From the NCBI GenBank assembly GCA_902496265.1, contig CABVAD010000041.1, positions 1-8,761 of the forward strand: a DNA stretch of 8,761 bases, given 5' to 3'. Positions within the stretch are counted from its first letter, which is position 1. Each line of letters starts with the position of its first letter. Made by a program: the position numbers and the translations under genes. Positions 1 through 6,356 of this stretch are shown here, piece by piece. Under the pieces are notes generated by a model, which searched no databases, was not told where the DNA came from, and saw nothing but the letters and a program-made list of their open reading frames with translations. This stretch comes from an uncultured Oscillospiraceae bacterium. Its GTDB lineage: Bacteria > Bacillota > Clostridia > Oscillospirales > Acutalibacteraceae.

Positions 1-17
1 TTTCGGTCAATACAAGG

Positions 18-23
18 TATAAT
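18..23 (+). promoter_or_regulatory. Possible -10 element of the tRNA-Ser promoter
   Basis: A perfect TATAAT lies 40 bases upstream of the mature tRNA 5' end. With a 17-base spacer the -35 hexamer would fall just left of the window, so it cannot be checked. Transcription would start near base 30, immediately before the small hairpin at 31-45. Sequence match only; moderate to low confidence. Confidence 0.4.
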
Positions 24-30
24 GTTTCTT

Positions 31-45
31 GCCGTTATAAACGGC
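31..45 (+). other. Short perfect hairpin upstream of the tRNA gene
   Basis: GCCGTT and AACGGC form a perfect 6-bp stem around an ATA loop. It lies between the candidate -10 element and the tRNA, so it would be at the extreme 5' end of the precursor tRNA leader. It is not followed by a T-tract on the + strand, so it is not a standard terminator. Function unknown; it could also belong to a gene left of the window. Confidence 0.35.
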
Positions 46-62
46 ATATAACCTAACGGTAC

Positions 63-154
63 GGAGATGTCGCCTAGTCCGGTCGAGGGCGCACGATTGG
101 AAATCGTGTAGCTCGGAAACGAGCTCGAGAGTTCGAATCTCTCCATCTCCGCCA
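63..154 (+). tRNA. tRNA-Ser, anticodon GGA, with encoded CCA
   Basis: This is a full class II tRNA. The 7-bp acceptor stem pairs 63-69 with 144-150, followed by discriminator G151 and an encoded CCA (152-154). The D stem is GCC (72-74) with GGC (88-90). The anticodon stem is 92-96 with 104-108, and its 7-base loop TTGGAAA places GGA at 99-101, which reads serine codons UCC and UCU. The long variable arm (110-125) is a 6-bp stem capped by GAAA, as expected for tRNA-Ser. The T arm is 127-131 with 139-143 around TTCGAAT. It converges with the atp operon. The 6-bp hairpin just after the CCA (155-169, ACCGAG/CTCGGT) lies in the 3' trailer but has no adjacent T-tract. Confidence 0.97.
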
Positions 155-253
155 ACCGAGTGCCTCGGTACGCAGACGCGTAGTTGAGGTACTTCTTTTT
201 TGCAATTTTTTCTCTCGCGTCGAAGCGGCATCTTTTTTGCTGTCTGCCGACAA

Positions 254-286
254 AAAAATTCCTCGGACTCGTTCCGAGGAATTTTT
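254..286 (-). terminator. Rho-independent terminator of the atp operon, probably bidirectional
   Basis: Bases 254-267 pair with 273-286 in a 14-bp stem around the 5-base loop CTCGT. The GC-rich core is TTCCTCGGA/TCCGAGGAA, with A/T flanks. Read on the minus strand, the outer stem and the following bases form an uninterrupted T-tract, as expected for intrinsic termination after atpC. Read on the + strand, the 3' arm ends in TTTTT, so it can also stop readthrough from the tRNA-Ser side. The atpC stop codon (285-287) overlaps the base of the stem, so the last translating ribosome would cover part of the hairpin. Confidence 0.9.
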
Positions 287-689
287 ATCTATGCTCTTTT
301 TTAACCTTCAGGCGTGCCATTGCGCGGGCGAGGGATATTTCGTTGTGCCTGTGCTCCTTAAGGTTCTGCGCGTGTTCAATGCGGTCAAGGGCGCGGCGGC
401 GGGATTCCTCTGCCCTTATCCCGTCAATTTCCTCGGGCCATTCGCAGCATTGGGAAAAGATTACAACCTCGTCCCGCCTTACCTCCATAAAGCCCTCGGA
501 GATAAAGGCGCTCTTCCACTCGCCGTCTGCTTTAATCTTGATTTCCCCTATTTCAAGGGAGGCGACCATAGTCTGGTGACCCTTTAAGATTCCAAGCTCG
601 CCTTGTTCGGTCTGGCAGGTTATCTGCTCAACCATTCCTTTAAAGAAATGCTTTTCGGGCGCGATTATTTCAAGCAAAAATTCACTCAT
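285..689 (-). CDS. atpC: ATP synthase F1 epsilon subunit
   Basis: Epsilon is the small subunit of the F1 central stalk. It binds gamma and the c-ring and restrains ATP hydrolysis. The 134-residue product is of normal length. The N-terminal beta-sandwich (about 1-85) includes the family motif GELGIL (30-35) followed by GHQT. The C-terminal helical hairpin (about 88-134) is rich in Arg and Glu. Residues 88-93 read IDGIRA, matching the I(L)DxxRA motif known to bind ATP in Bacillus-type epsilon, and E83, R99, R122 and R126 also fall at expected positions. The ATG at 689 is preferred over a GTG at 698, because that GTG is part of the GGGTG ribosome binding site and the ATG product starts like the family (MSEFLLEIIAP). 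It is the last operon gene, 14 bases after atpD, and its TAA stop lies in the terminator stem. Confidence 0.95.
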   Translation of the reverse strand: MSEFLLEIIAPEKHFFKGMVEQITCQTEQGELGILKGHQTMVASLEIGEIKIKADGEWKSAFISEGFMEVRRDEVVIFSQCCEWPEEIDGIRAEESRRRALDRIEHAQNLKEHRHNEISLARAMARLKVKKEHR

Positions 690-703
690 AGCCGACACCC
701 GTT

Positions 704-2095
704 TTAAAGCGTTTTAGCCTTTTGCTTTGCTTCTTCAATGTTGCCTACCATTGAAAAGGCAAGCTCGGGCAGGTCGTCAACCTCGCCGTCCACAATCTGG
801 CGGAAGCCCTCTATTGTTTCGTGGAGCGGCACAAATCTGCCCTCCATACCCGTGTACGCCTGTGCAACGTTCATCGGCTGGGAAAGGAAGTTTTGGATTT
901 TTCTCGCCCTGTAGACCGTCTGTTTATCCTCCGCGGACAGCTCCTCCATACCTAAAATAGCGATTATATCCTTAAGGTCGTCGTATCTTTGCAGGCACTC
1001 TTGAACCCGTCTTGCGGTATCGTAATGCTTTTTTCCGACAATTTCGGGCTCAAGCACGCGGCTTGAGGAATTGAGCGGGTCAACCGCGGGATATATTCCC
1101 TGCTCGGCGATGTTCCTTGACAAAACGGTGGTTGCGTCAAGGTGGTTGAATATTGTGGCGGGCGCGGGGTCGGTAAGGTCGTCCGCGGGGACGTAAACCG
1201 CCTGAACCGAGGTTATAGAGCCGTTATTCGTAGAGGCTATGCGCTCCTCAACAGAGCCTAGCTCCTGCGCCAAGGTCGGCTGGTAGCCGACCGCGCTCGG
1301 CAGTCTGCCCAAAAGGGCGCTTACCTCGTTGCCCGCCTGAACAAAGCGGTAAATATTATCGATAAACAGCAGTACGTCCTGATGCTTTTCGTCCCTTAAA
1401 TATTCCGCCATTGTAAGACCCGTCATAGCGACTCTCATACGGCTGCCCGAAGGCTCGTTCATCTGACCGAAGGCGAGTACCGATTTTCCGATTACACCGC
1501 TCCTTTCCATATCGTGGATAAGCTCGTTGCCCTCGCGGCTGCGCTCGCCTACGCCCGTAAATACCGAATAGCCGCCGTGGTTTACGGCTACATTATGAAT
1601 CATCTCCATAATAAGCACGGTTTTGCCGACTCCCGCACCGCCGAAAAGCCCGATTTTTCCGCCCTTTGCGTAGGGCACAAGCAAATCTATAACCTTAATT
1701 CCCGTTTCAAGCAGCTCTGTGGCGGGCTTTTGCTCATTCAGCCGCGGTGCGCTTCTGTGAATGGGCATATACTTTTCCGCCTTGATTTCGCCCTTTTCGT
1801 CTATCGGTCTGCCCAAAACGTCCACGGCGCGTCCGATAACGCCGTCGCCGACGGGCACCTCTATGCCCTTGCCGTCCGAAACAACGGTCAGATTACAGCG
1901 AAGCCCCTCGGTCGCGTCAAGCGCGATTGCGCGTACGACCCCGCCGCCTAAATGCATAGCCGTCTCGGCGTGCTTAGAGTACTCTTCGACCGTGATAAGT
2001 GAGTTAATCGGCGGTACCTTTCCGTTATCAAATTTTACGTCTATAACAGGGCCCGAAATCTTTACGATTTTACCCTTATACAATGCGTTTTCCAT
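704..2095 (-). CDS. atpD: ATP synthase F1 beta subunit (catalytic)
   Basis: Beta carries the three catalytic nucleotide sites of F1 and makes or hydrolyses ATP as gamma turns. At 463 residues it is a standard length. Walker A GGAGVGKT is at 152-159, GERSREGNE with the catalytic Glu at 183-191, Walker B LLFIDN at 242-247, LLGRLPSAVGYQPTLA at 261-276, and the adenine-pocket region GIYPAVDPL at 333-341. The C-terminal DELSEED-type segment is MEELSAED (383-390). Some near-invariant positions differ, for example IYRFVQAGNEV (248-258), where most bacteria have IFRFTQAGSEV. The ATG at 2095 is chosen: GGGAG ends 10 bases before it, whereas the in-frame GTG at 2104 would overlap that site. It lies 16 bases after atpG and 14 before atpC. 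Confidence 0.97.
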   Translation of the reverse strand: MENALYKGKIVKISGPVIDVKFDNGKVPPINSLITVEEYSKHAETAMHLGGGVVRAIALDATEGLRCNLTVVSDGKGIEVPVGDGVIGRAVDVLGRPIDEKGEIKAEKYMPIHRSAPRLNEQKPATELLETGIKVIDLLVPYAKGGKIGLFGGAGVGKTVLIMEMIHNVAVNHGGYSVFTGVGERSREGNELIHDMERSGVIGKSVLAFGQMNEPSGSRMRVAMTGLTMAEYLRDEKHQDVLLFIDNIYRFVQAGNEVSALLGRLPSAVGYQPTLAQELGSVEERIASTNNGSITSVQAVYVPADDLTDPAPATIFNHLDATTVLSRNIAEQGIYPAVDPLNSSSRVLEPEIVGKKHYDTARRVQECLQRYDDLKDIIAILGMEELSAEDKQTVYRARKIQNFLSQPMNVAQAYTGMEGRFVPLHETIEGFRQIVDGEVDDLPELAFSMVGNIEEAKQKAKTL

Positions 2096-2111
2096 TAAAC
2101 TCACTCTCCCT

Positions 2112-2987
2112 TTAAACCGCGCCTTTTATATCCGCGGCGGCGGCAATCTCGGTGATTTCGTTGGTTATCATAAGCTGTCTTGCGGCGTTTATCTGAGCGC
2201 CTAATTTCGCTATCATTTCGTCGGCGTTTTTTGTCGCGTTCTGCATAGCGGTCATACGCGCCGCGTCCTCGCTCGCCGCCGACTGCATCATAATATCATA
2301 CATCATTCCGATAATATACTGCGGCACCATACGGTCGAATACGGTCTGCAAATCAGGCACGTAAAGTACGTCCGCCGTGTATTTGTTTTCGTATTCCACA
2401 TCGTCAAAATCGCGGCGCAAAAGCGGCAGCACCCGCTTGCAGACAGGTCTTTGCACCGCTGAATTGACATATTCGGTGTAAACGATATACACCTCGCTTA
2501 CCGCGCAGTCGTCGTAAAGCTCGACAATTCGCTCGCCTAAAGCCCTTGCCGAATAAAGCGAGGGGCGCTGTGACGCGCCGTACATACTGTCGTCGGGCGT
2601 TATGCCGTGATTTAAAAACATCTCGGTTCCCTTGTGGCCGAGGGAATAAACCACGGGCTTTTCATAATCACTCATTTTTTTCATTGCAAGGTTAAAAACC
2701 GCGGAATTATAGCCGCCGCAAAGCCCCTTATCCGAGGTTATCACAAAAAACAGCGCCTTGCCGCCCTCGGTAAGCTCTATAAAGGGGTCGGAGAGCATAT
2801 TATGCTTTGTTTTTGAAATAATGTCCTTAATAGTCGCGCGCAGCTTTCGCATATAGGCGAGGTTGTAGTCGATATTCTGCATCGACTTTTTCATTCGCGA
2901 GGTCGAGAGCAGATACATAGCGTTTGAAATCTGCCTTGTCTGCTCAATCGCGCGAAGATGCTGCTTTAATTCACTGATGTTCTCCAT
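2112..2987 (-). CDS. atpG: ATP synthase F1 gamma subunit (central rotor shaft)
   Basis: Gamma forms the rotating coiled-coil shaft that couples the c-ring to the catalytic sites. The 291-residue product is of family length. The N-terminal helix (about 1-58) keeps the family start pattern ISELKQHLRAIEQTRQISNAM. The central Rossmann-like domain contains SDKGLCGGYN (85-94). The C-terminal helix has the hallmark AARMTAMQNATKNA (242-255) and ends with ITNEITEIAAA (274-284). The ATG at 2987 gives the canonical N-terminus. The first 17 bases of the gene overlap the end of atpA in another frame. The only visible ribosome site is an AAGGA 11 bases upstream, inside atpA, so translation is probably coupled to atpA. 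Confidence 0.96.
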   Translation of the reverse strand: MENISELKQHLRAIEQTRQISNAMYLLSTSRMKKSMQNIDYNLAYMRKLRATIKDIISKTKHNMLSDPFIELTEGGKALFFVITSDKGLCGGYNSAVFNLAMKKMSDYEKPVVYSLGHKGTEMFLNHGITPDDSMYGASQRPSLYSARALGERIVELYDDCAVSEVYIVYTEYVNSAVQRPVCKRVLPLLRRDFDDVEYENKYTADVLYVPDLQTVFDRMVPQYIIGMMYDIMMQSAASEDAARMTAMQNATKNADEMIAKLGAQINAARQLMITNEITEIAAAADIKGAV

Positions 2988-4491
2988 TTGAACAAGTATC
3001 CTTAAATAAATTTAGAGAATCCGCAAGCCGCTTTGTATCTTCATCGTCAAGGTCCCCCGTGGCGTTTACCGCATTTTCCACGCTCGCACAGTTGTTGTGC
3101 AGGTAGGCGAGCATTTCGTTTGCCAGCCGTTTTATATCCGCGGGCTTGGCGTTTTCAAAAATATTGTTTTTATAAGCGGTGAGCAAGGCAACCTCCTCAA
3201 AGAGGGAATATGGCTTGCTTTTCGGCTGCTTTAAAAGCTCGGTCAGAATATTGCCGCGGGCAAGCATTTTCCTCGTCGATTCGTCAACGTCGCTGCCGAA
3301 GCGGGTGAATACCGCCATCTCGCGGAATTGCGACAGCTCTATTCTGAGCGTTCCCGAAACCTTACGCATAGCCTTGTGCTGTGCGGGTCTGCCCACGCGG
3401 GACACCGAAAGTCCGATATTAACGGCGGGACGCACACCGCTGTGGAAAAGCTCGGTTTCAAGGAAAACCTGACCGTCGGTAATGGAGATTACGTTGGTCG
3501 GGATATAAGCCGAGATGTTGCCCGCCATAGTTTCGATTATGGGAAGTGCGGTAATACTGCCGCCGCCCAACTCCTCACTCATACAGGCGCTTCTTTCAAG
3601 CAGTCGGCTGTGAAGGTAAAAGACGTCGCCGGGGAAAGCCTCGCGTCCGGGCGGTCTGTGTAAAAGTAAGGACATAGTACGGTAGGCTACGGCGTGCTTT
3701 GAAAGGTCGTCGTAAACCACAAGCACGTCCTTACCCTCCTTCATAAAGCCCTCGGCTACCGCACAGGCGGCGTAGGGAGCTAAATACTGCATAGCGGGAC
3801 TGTCCGACGCGGTGGATGCCACAACAAGGCTGTATTCAAACGCGCCCGCTGATTTCAGGGTATCTGTTATCTGCGCTATGTTTGAGGCCTTCTGACCTAT
3901 CGCACAGTATATACATATTACGTCGGAATTTTTCTGATTGATAATAGTGTCGAGCGCAATTGAGGTTTTACCCGTCTGGCGGTCGCCTATGATAAGCTCG
4001 CGCTGACCTCTGCCTATCGGTATCATACTGTCGATAGCCAAAATTCCCGTTTCGAGCGGCTTGTCAACAGGTCGGCGCTGCATAATAGCGGGCGCGGGAC
4101 GCTCGCAGGGAAGATAATCCTTGACCGTTAACGGCTCGCCGTCAAGCGGTCTGCCGATAGGGTCAATAACCCTGCCCAAAAGCAAATCGCCGACAGGTAT
4201 TTCGGCAACGACACCGGTTCCCTTTACGCTGTCACCTACGTTTACGGAATCGGAATTGTCCATAAGCACGGCGCCCACGCCGTCCTCCTCCAAATCAAGC
4301 GCCATTCCGTAAGCTCCGCCCTCAAACTCCAAAAGCTCGCCGTAAAGGCGGTCGGGAAGCCCCTTTACGCGCACAACTCCGTCGCCGACCGTGGCGACAG
4401 AGCCGCAGCGGTAGACTATCGGCTCAACCTGAAATTCAGCGATACGCTTTTTTAAAAAGCCGCCGATTTCCTCCATTTGTATTTTAGGCAC
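2971..4491 (-). CDS. atpA: ATP synthase F1 alpha subunit
   Basis: Alpha alternates with beta in the F1 hexamer, carries the non-catalytic nucleotide sites and donates the arginine finger. The 506-residue product is full length: N-terminal helix about 5-20, beta-barrel about 25-95, Walker A GDRQTGKT at 169-176, CIYCAIGQK at 193-201, LVVYDDLSKH at 257-266, and the arginine finger R365 in VSRVG (363-367). The next residues are RP (368-369) where most alpha subunits have G followed by a small residue. The C-terminal domain includes QFREMAVFTRFGSDVD (388-403) and ELLKQP (418-423). The start is uncertain: GTG at 4491 gives the canonical N-terminus but AGGAG lies only 2 bases before it, while an ATG at 4476 would be 17 bases from AGGAG. 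I prefer GTG, perhaps using the GGTGG further upstream. Confidence 0.95.
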   Translation of the reverse strand: MPKIQMEEIGGFLKKRIAEFQVEPIVYRCGSVATVGDGVVRVKGLPDRLYGELLEFEGGAYGMALDLEEDGVGAVLMDNSDSVNVGDSVKGTGVVAEIPVGDLLLGRVIDPIGRPLDGEPLTVKDYLPCERPAPAIMQRRPVDKPLETGILAIDSMIPIGRGQRELIIGDRQTGKTSIALDTIINQKNSDVICIYCAIGQKASNIAQITDTLKSAGAFEYSLVVASTASDSPAMQYLAPYAACAVAEGFMKEGKDVLVVYDDLSKHAVAYRTMSLLLHRPPGREAFPGDVFYLHSRLLERSACMSEELGGGSITALPIIETMAGNISAYIPTNVISITDGQVFLETELFHSGVRPAVNIGLSVSRVGRPAQHKAMRKVSGTLRIELSQFREMAVFTRFGSDVDESTRKMLARGNILTELLKQPKSKPYSLFEEVALLTAYKNNIFENAKPADIKRLANEMLAYLHNNCASVENAVNATGDLDDEDTKRLADSLNLFKDTCSNGEHQ

Positions 4492-4506
4492 TTCTCCTGC
4501 ACCACC

Positions 4507-4722
4507 TTAGCTGGTAATCTGTTTCTGCATTTTTTCTATTTGCGAGGCAATGCTCAAATCAAAAACCTCGCCGTCAACATCGGCGATAAAGCCGCCTATT
4601 ATCCTATCGTCTGTCACGCGTTCAAAGGATACCTCGCCCAATTTCTCGGCAAAGCCTCTGCAAATGCGCTCATAGGTTTTGTCCGACATATTTGAGGCTA
4701 CCGTAATTATTGCAGTCTTCAT
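4507..4722 (-). CDS. atpH: Miniature ATP synthase delta subunit (C-terminal domain only)
   Basis: Delta normally ties the F1 head to the b stalk and has about 175-185 residues. This product has only 71, yet sits exactly where atpH belongs, between atpF and atpA. It lines up with the last 70 or so residues of the family: a strand (IITVAS, 5-10), a helix (about 13-29), then VTDDRIIGGFIADVDGEVFD (36-55), matching the conserved LIGG...D segment, and a final amphipathic helix (about 57-70). The N-terminal six-helix domain that binds alpha is absent, and no space exists for it because atpF ends 5 bases upstream. The ATG at 4722 is preceded by AAGGGTG with good spacing. The reading frame is open with a clean TAA, so it looks like a real compact gene rather than a frameshifted one. 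The symbol rests on position and C-terminal similarity. Confidence 0.85.
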   Translation of the reverse strand: MKTAIITVASNMSDKTYERICRGFAEKLGEVSFERVTDDRIIGGFIADVDGEVFDLSIASQIEKMQKQITS

Positions 4723-4727
4723 AACCG

Positions 4728-5222
4728 TCACCCTTGGTATTTGGCAAAGAACGAGTCGGCAATACGCATATTGTCCTCGTCGGTCACCTCGCGCGAAAGC
4801 ACCTGCCTTGAAATATCAAAGGCAATGTCGGCAATGTCGCCCTTCATAGCGGCAATCTGCGCGTCGTGCTCTTTTTGGGCGTTTTCGCGCGCCTTTTCGG
4901 TGATTTCGGCGGCGTTCTGCTTTGCCGTCTCAATAATCTCGGCGGCGTTCTGCTTTGCGGTGCGCTCCGCCCCGTTTATAATTTCGGCTTGCTGCATCTT
5001 GCTCTTTTCGGTAAGCTCTTTATATTTAAGGGCCTCCTCCTCGGCGGTCTGCCTTGCCTGAGCCGCGTCGGAAAGCTCCTTGGATACACGCTCTTTGCGG
5101 GCGTCGAGAAACCTTTTCACGGGCTTATAGGCGAGTCCGCGCACGATTACGAACAAGACTATAATATTGATAATATTGATTATCAGATCCTTAACGGCGT
5201 CCGATATAACTAATCCTTCCAT
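4728..5222 (-). CDS. atpF: ATP synthase Fo b subunit (peripheral stalk)
   Basis: Subunit b dimerises into the outer stalk that stops the alpha3beta3 head rotating. At 164 residues the length is normal. A single membrane segment (about 11-30, rich in Ile and Val) is followed by the family-typical KPVKRFLDARKERV (33-46) and a long charged helix (about 40-145). Residues 86-118 form three consecutive 11-residue units, the first two nearly identical (ERTAKQNAAEI then IETAKQNAAEI), consistent with the right-handed coiled coil proposed for b dimers. The C-terminus (about 125-164) looks like an ordinary delta-binding end. The ATG at 5222 has AGGAG 6 bases upstream, overlapping the atpE stop. There is no sign of a fused delta domain. 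Confidence 0.94.
   Translation of the reverse strand: MEGLVISDAVKDLIINIINIIVLFVIVRGLAYKPVKRFLDARKERVSKELSDAAQARQTAEEEALKYKELTEKSKMQQAEIINGAERTAKQNAAEIIETAKQNAAEITEKARENAQKEHDAQIAAMKGDIADIAFDISRQVLSREVTDEDNMRIADSFFAKYQG
4903..4968 (-). repeat. 33-bp tandem repeat within atpF
   Basis: Two adjacent 33-base units share an exact 20-base block at 4906-4925 and 4939-4958. They encode the repeated residues TAKQNAAEI in the stalk helix of subunit b. The period is a multiple of three and of eleven codons, so a gain or loss of one unit would lengthen or shorten the helix in register without breaking the frame. Confidence 0.85.
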
Positions 5223-5231
5223 AGCTGTCTC

Positions 5232-5441
5232 CTACTTTGCCGCTAAGATAAGGGCTACAACGAAGGCGTAAATCGCGGTCGACTCCGCGAGCGCGCAGCC
5301 GAGCAGCAAAATCGCGTTAATCTTACCCGAGGCCTCCGGCTGGCGGGCTACCGCCTCAGCCGCCTTACCTGTTGCAATACCCATTCCGAGTCCTGCGCCC
5401 AAAGCCGCAAGCATTGCCAATCCTGCACCGATAGCTGTCAT
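5232..5441 (-). CDS. atpE: ATP synthase Fo c subunit (rotor ring)
   Basis: Subunit c forms the membrane ring whose carboxylates carry H+ or Na+ past subunit a. The 69-residue hairpin is compact. Helix 1 contains the packing motif GAGLGMG (15-21), followed by the loop ARQPEA (32-37). Helix 2 carries the ion-binding Glu53 in ALAESTAIY (50-58). Ser54, Thr55 and Tyr58 match the pattern of sodium-type rings, but the position of the sodium-ligand Gln in helix 1 is Met20. The C-terminus stops soon after helix 2, without the ANPF-type tail of many homologues. The ATG at 5441 has a strong AGGAGG 8 bases upstream that overlaps the atpB stop. This is the strongest ribosome site in the operon, which fits the need for many c copies per enzyme. 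Confidence 0.96.
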   Translation of the reverse strand: MTAIGAGLAMLAALGAGLGMGIATGKAAEAVARQPEASGKINAILLLGCALAESTAIYAFVVALILAAK

Positions 5442-5453
5442 TTTAAATTCCTC

Positions 5454-6356
5454 CTATTCAATAGCTTCGTTTATAAAGGTTAATGATAAAATAATGAAAA
5501 TATAGGTCTGTATAATCGGGTGGAAGAGGTTGAAGTAAAGCCCCGCCACCGCGGGAATACCGCTCGCGTAGCCGCCCAGCACGGATTTTAACAAATCCAT
5601 AACTATCATACCGCCTATCATATTACCGAAAAGGCGGCAGGCAAGGGAAACGGGCACCGCAATATCGCTTAAAATTTTCATTGGAAAAATCACGGGGGTG
5701 GGCTTTGCAAGGCTTTTCACCCTGCCGCCGAAGCCCTTTTTCCTTATTCCGTAAACGTTTATCAGCACAAAGGTTATAAGTCCCATAGAGAGGGTTACAA
5801 TCAAATCCGATGTCGGCGGTCTTACCCCTATAAGCTCCGACGCGGCGCACATAATCATAAATACCGCCAGGGAGAACATATAGGGCGCAAGCTCCCCCGC
5901 ATAATCGCCGAGGGTGTTTTTGGTGAAATTTTCAAACGATTCTACCGCTAACTCCATTATATTCTGAAAGCCCTTGGGGTTATCGGGGTCGAATTTCGGA
6001 AAAATCACAAATCTGAAAATCAGACCCAATACCAATACGATAGCCGTTATTATCCACATAACAAGGCTTGTTTTCGCTATGGAAAAGCCGAAAAGGCTTA
6101 CCCGCTCGCTGAACATCTCGAACTCAACATTCATTCCCGCCTTGCCGCCCCAAAGGGAGGTTATCGCCGTACCGATAAAAAACCACGCCGCGATAATCAT
6201 TAAGACAGCCAAAAGCCTTGACCTCTTTTTAAGCTCCTTGGTTTTTCCGTGCTGTTTTATCGAAGCGTGAACAGCCGACCAGCCTATAAGACCCGCGGCA
6301 AAAATTACCGCTGATAACGCAAACTCAATTATTGTTACTGTCTTCGTTTTTACCAT
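5454..6356 (-). CDS. atpB: ATP synthase Fo a subunit (ion channel)
   Basis: Subunit a provides the two ion half-channels next to the c-ring. Family landmarks are PPTSDLIVTLSMGL (180-193), the essential Arg241 in CRLFGNM (240-246), Gln283 in IIQTYIF (281-287), and the C-terminal helix ending FINEAIE. The product has 300 residues, longer than the usual 220-270. The family match begins near residue 78; residues 1-75 form an extension with two hydrophobic segments (about 9-30 and 48-68) and a basic linker between them. Met250 and Asn276 occupy the positions of E. coli Glu219 and His245. The ATG at 6356 overlaps the end of the atpI-like gene by 32 bases, and its GGGAG directly abuts the start, which is poor spacing and suggests translational coupling or a different true start. 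Confidence 0.93.
   Translation of the reverse strand: MVKTKTVTIIEFALSAVIFAAGLIGWSAVHASIKQHGKTKELKKRSRLLAVLMIIAAWFFIGTAITSLWGGKAGMNVEFEMFSERVSLFGFSIAKTSLVMWIITAIVLVLGLIFRFVIFPKFDPDNPKGFQNIMELAVESFENFTKNTLGDYAGELAPYMFSLAVFMIMCAASELIGVRPPTSDLIVTLSMGLITFVLINVYGIRKKGFGGRVKSLAKPTPVIFPMKILSDIAVPVSLACRLFGNMIGGMIVMDLLKSVLGGYASGIPAVAGLYFNLFHPIIQTYIFIILSLTFINEAIE

Noticed and set aside
155..251. Possible terminator for the tRNA transcript at hairpin 155-169 or in the T-tracts at 195-211.
   Set aside because: The 6-bp hairpin is not followed closely by a T-tract, and the T-tracts have no stem directly before them. The bidirectional hairpin at 254-286 is the better candidate.
184..587. Two overlapping + strand open frames of 116-131 residues antisense to atpC.
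   Set aside because: They lie opposite a certain gene, lack ribosome sites, and have Cys/Arg/Ser-rich composition typical of antisense shadow frames.
1514..2204. Long + strand open frames opposite atpD.
   Set aside because: They are antisense to highly conserved beta coding sequence and their products resemble no known protein; the high GC at third positions keeps the opposite strand open.
4507..5222. Idea that the missing delta domain is fused to b, or hidden by a frameshift between atpF and atpH.
   Set aside because: The b protein has normal length and a normal C-terminus, and only 5 bases separate the genes. No second open frame with delta-like sequence is present, so there is no place for the missing domain.
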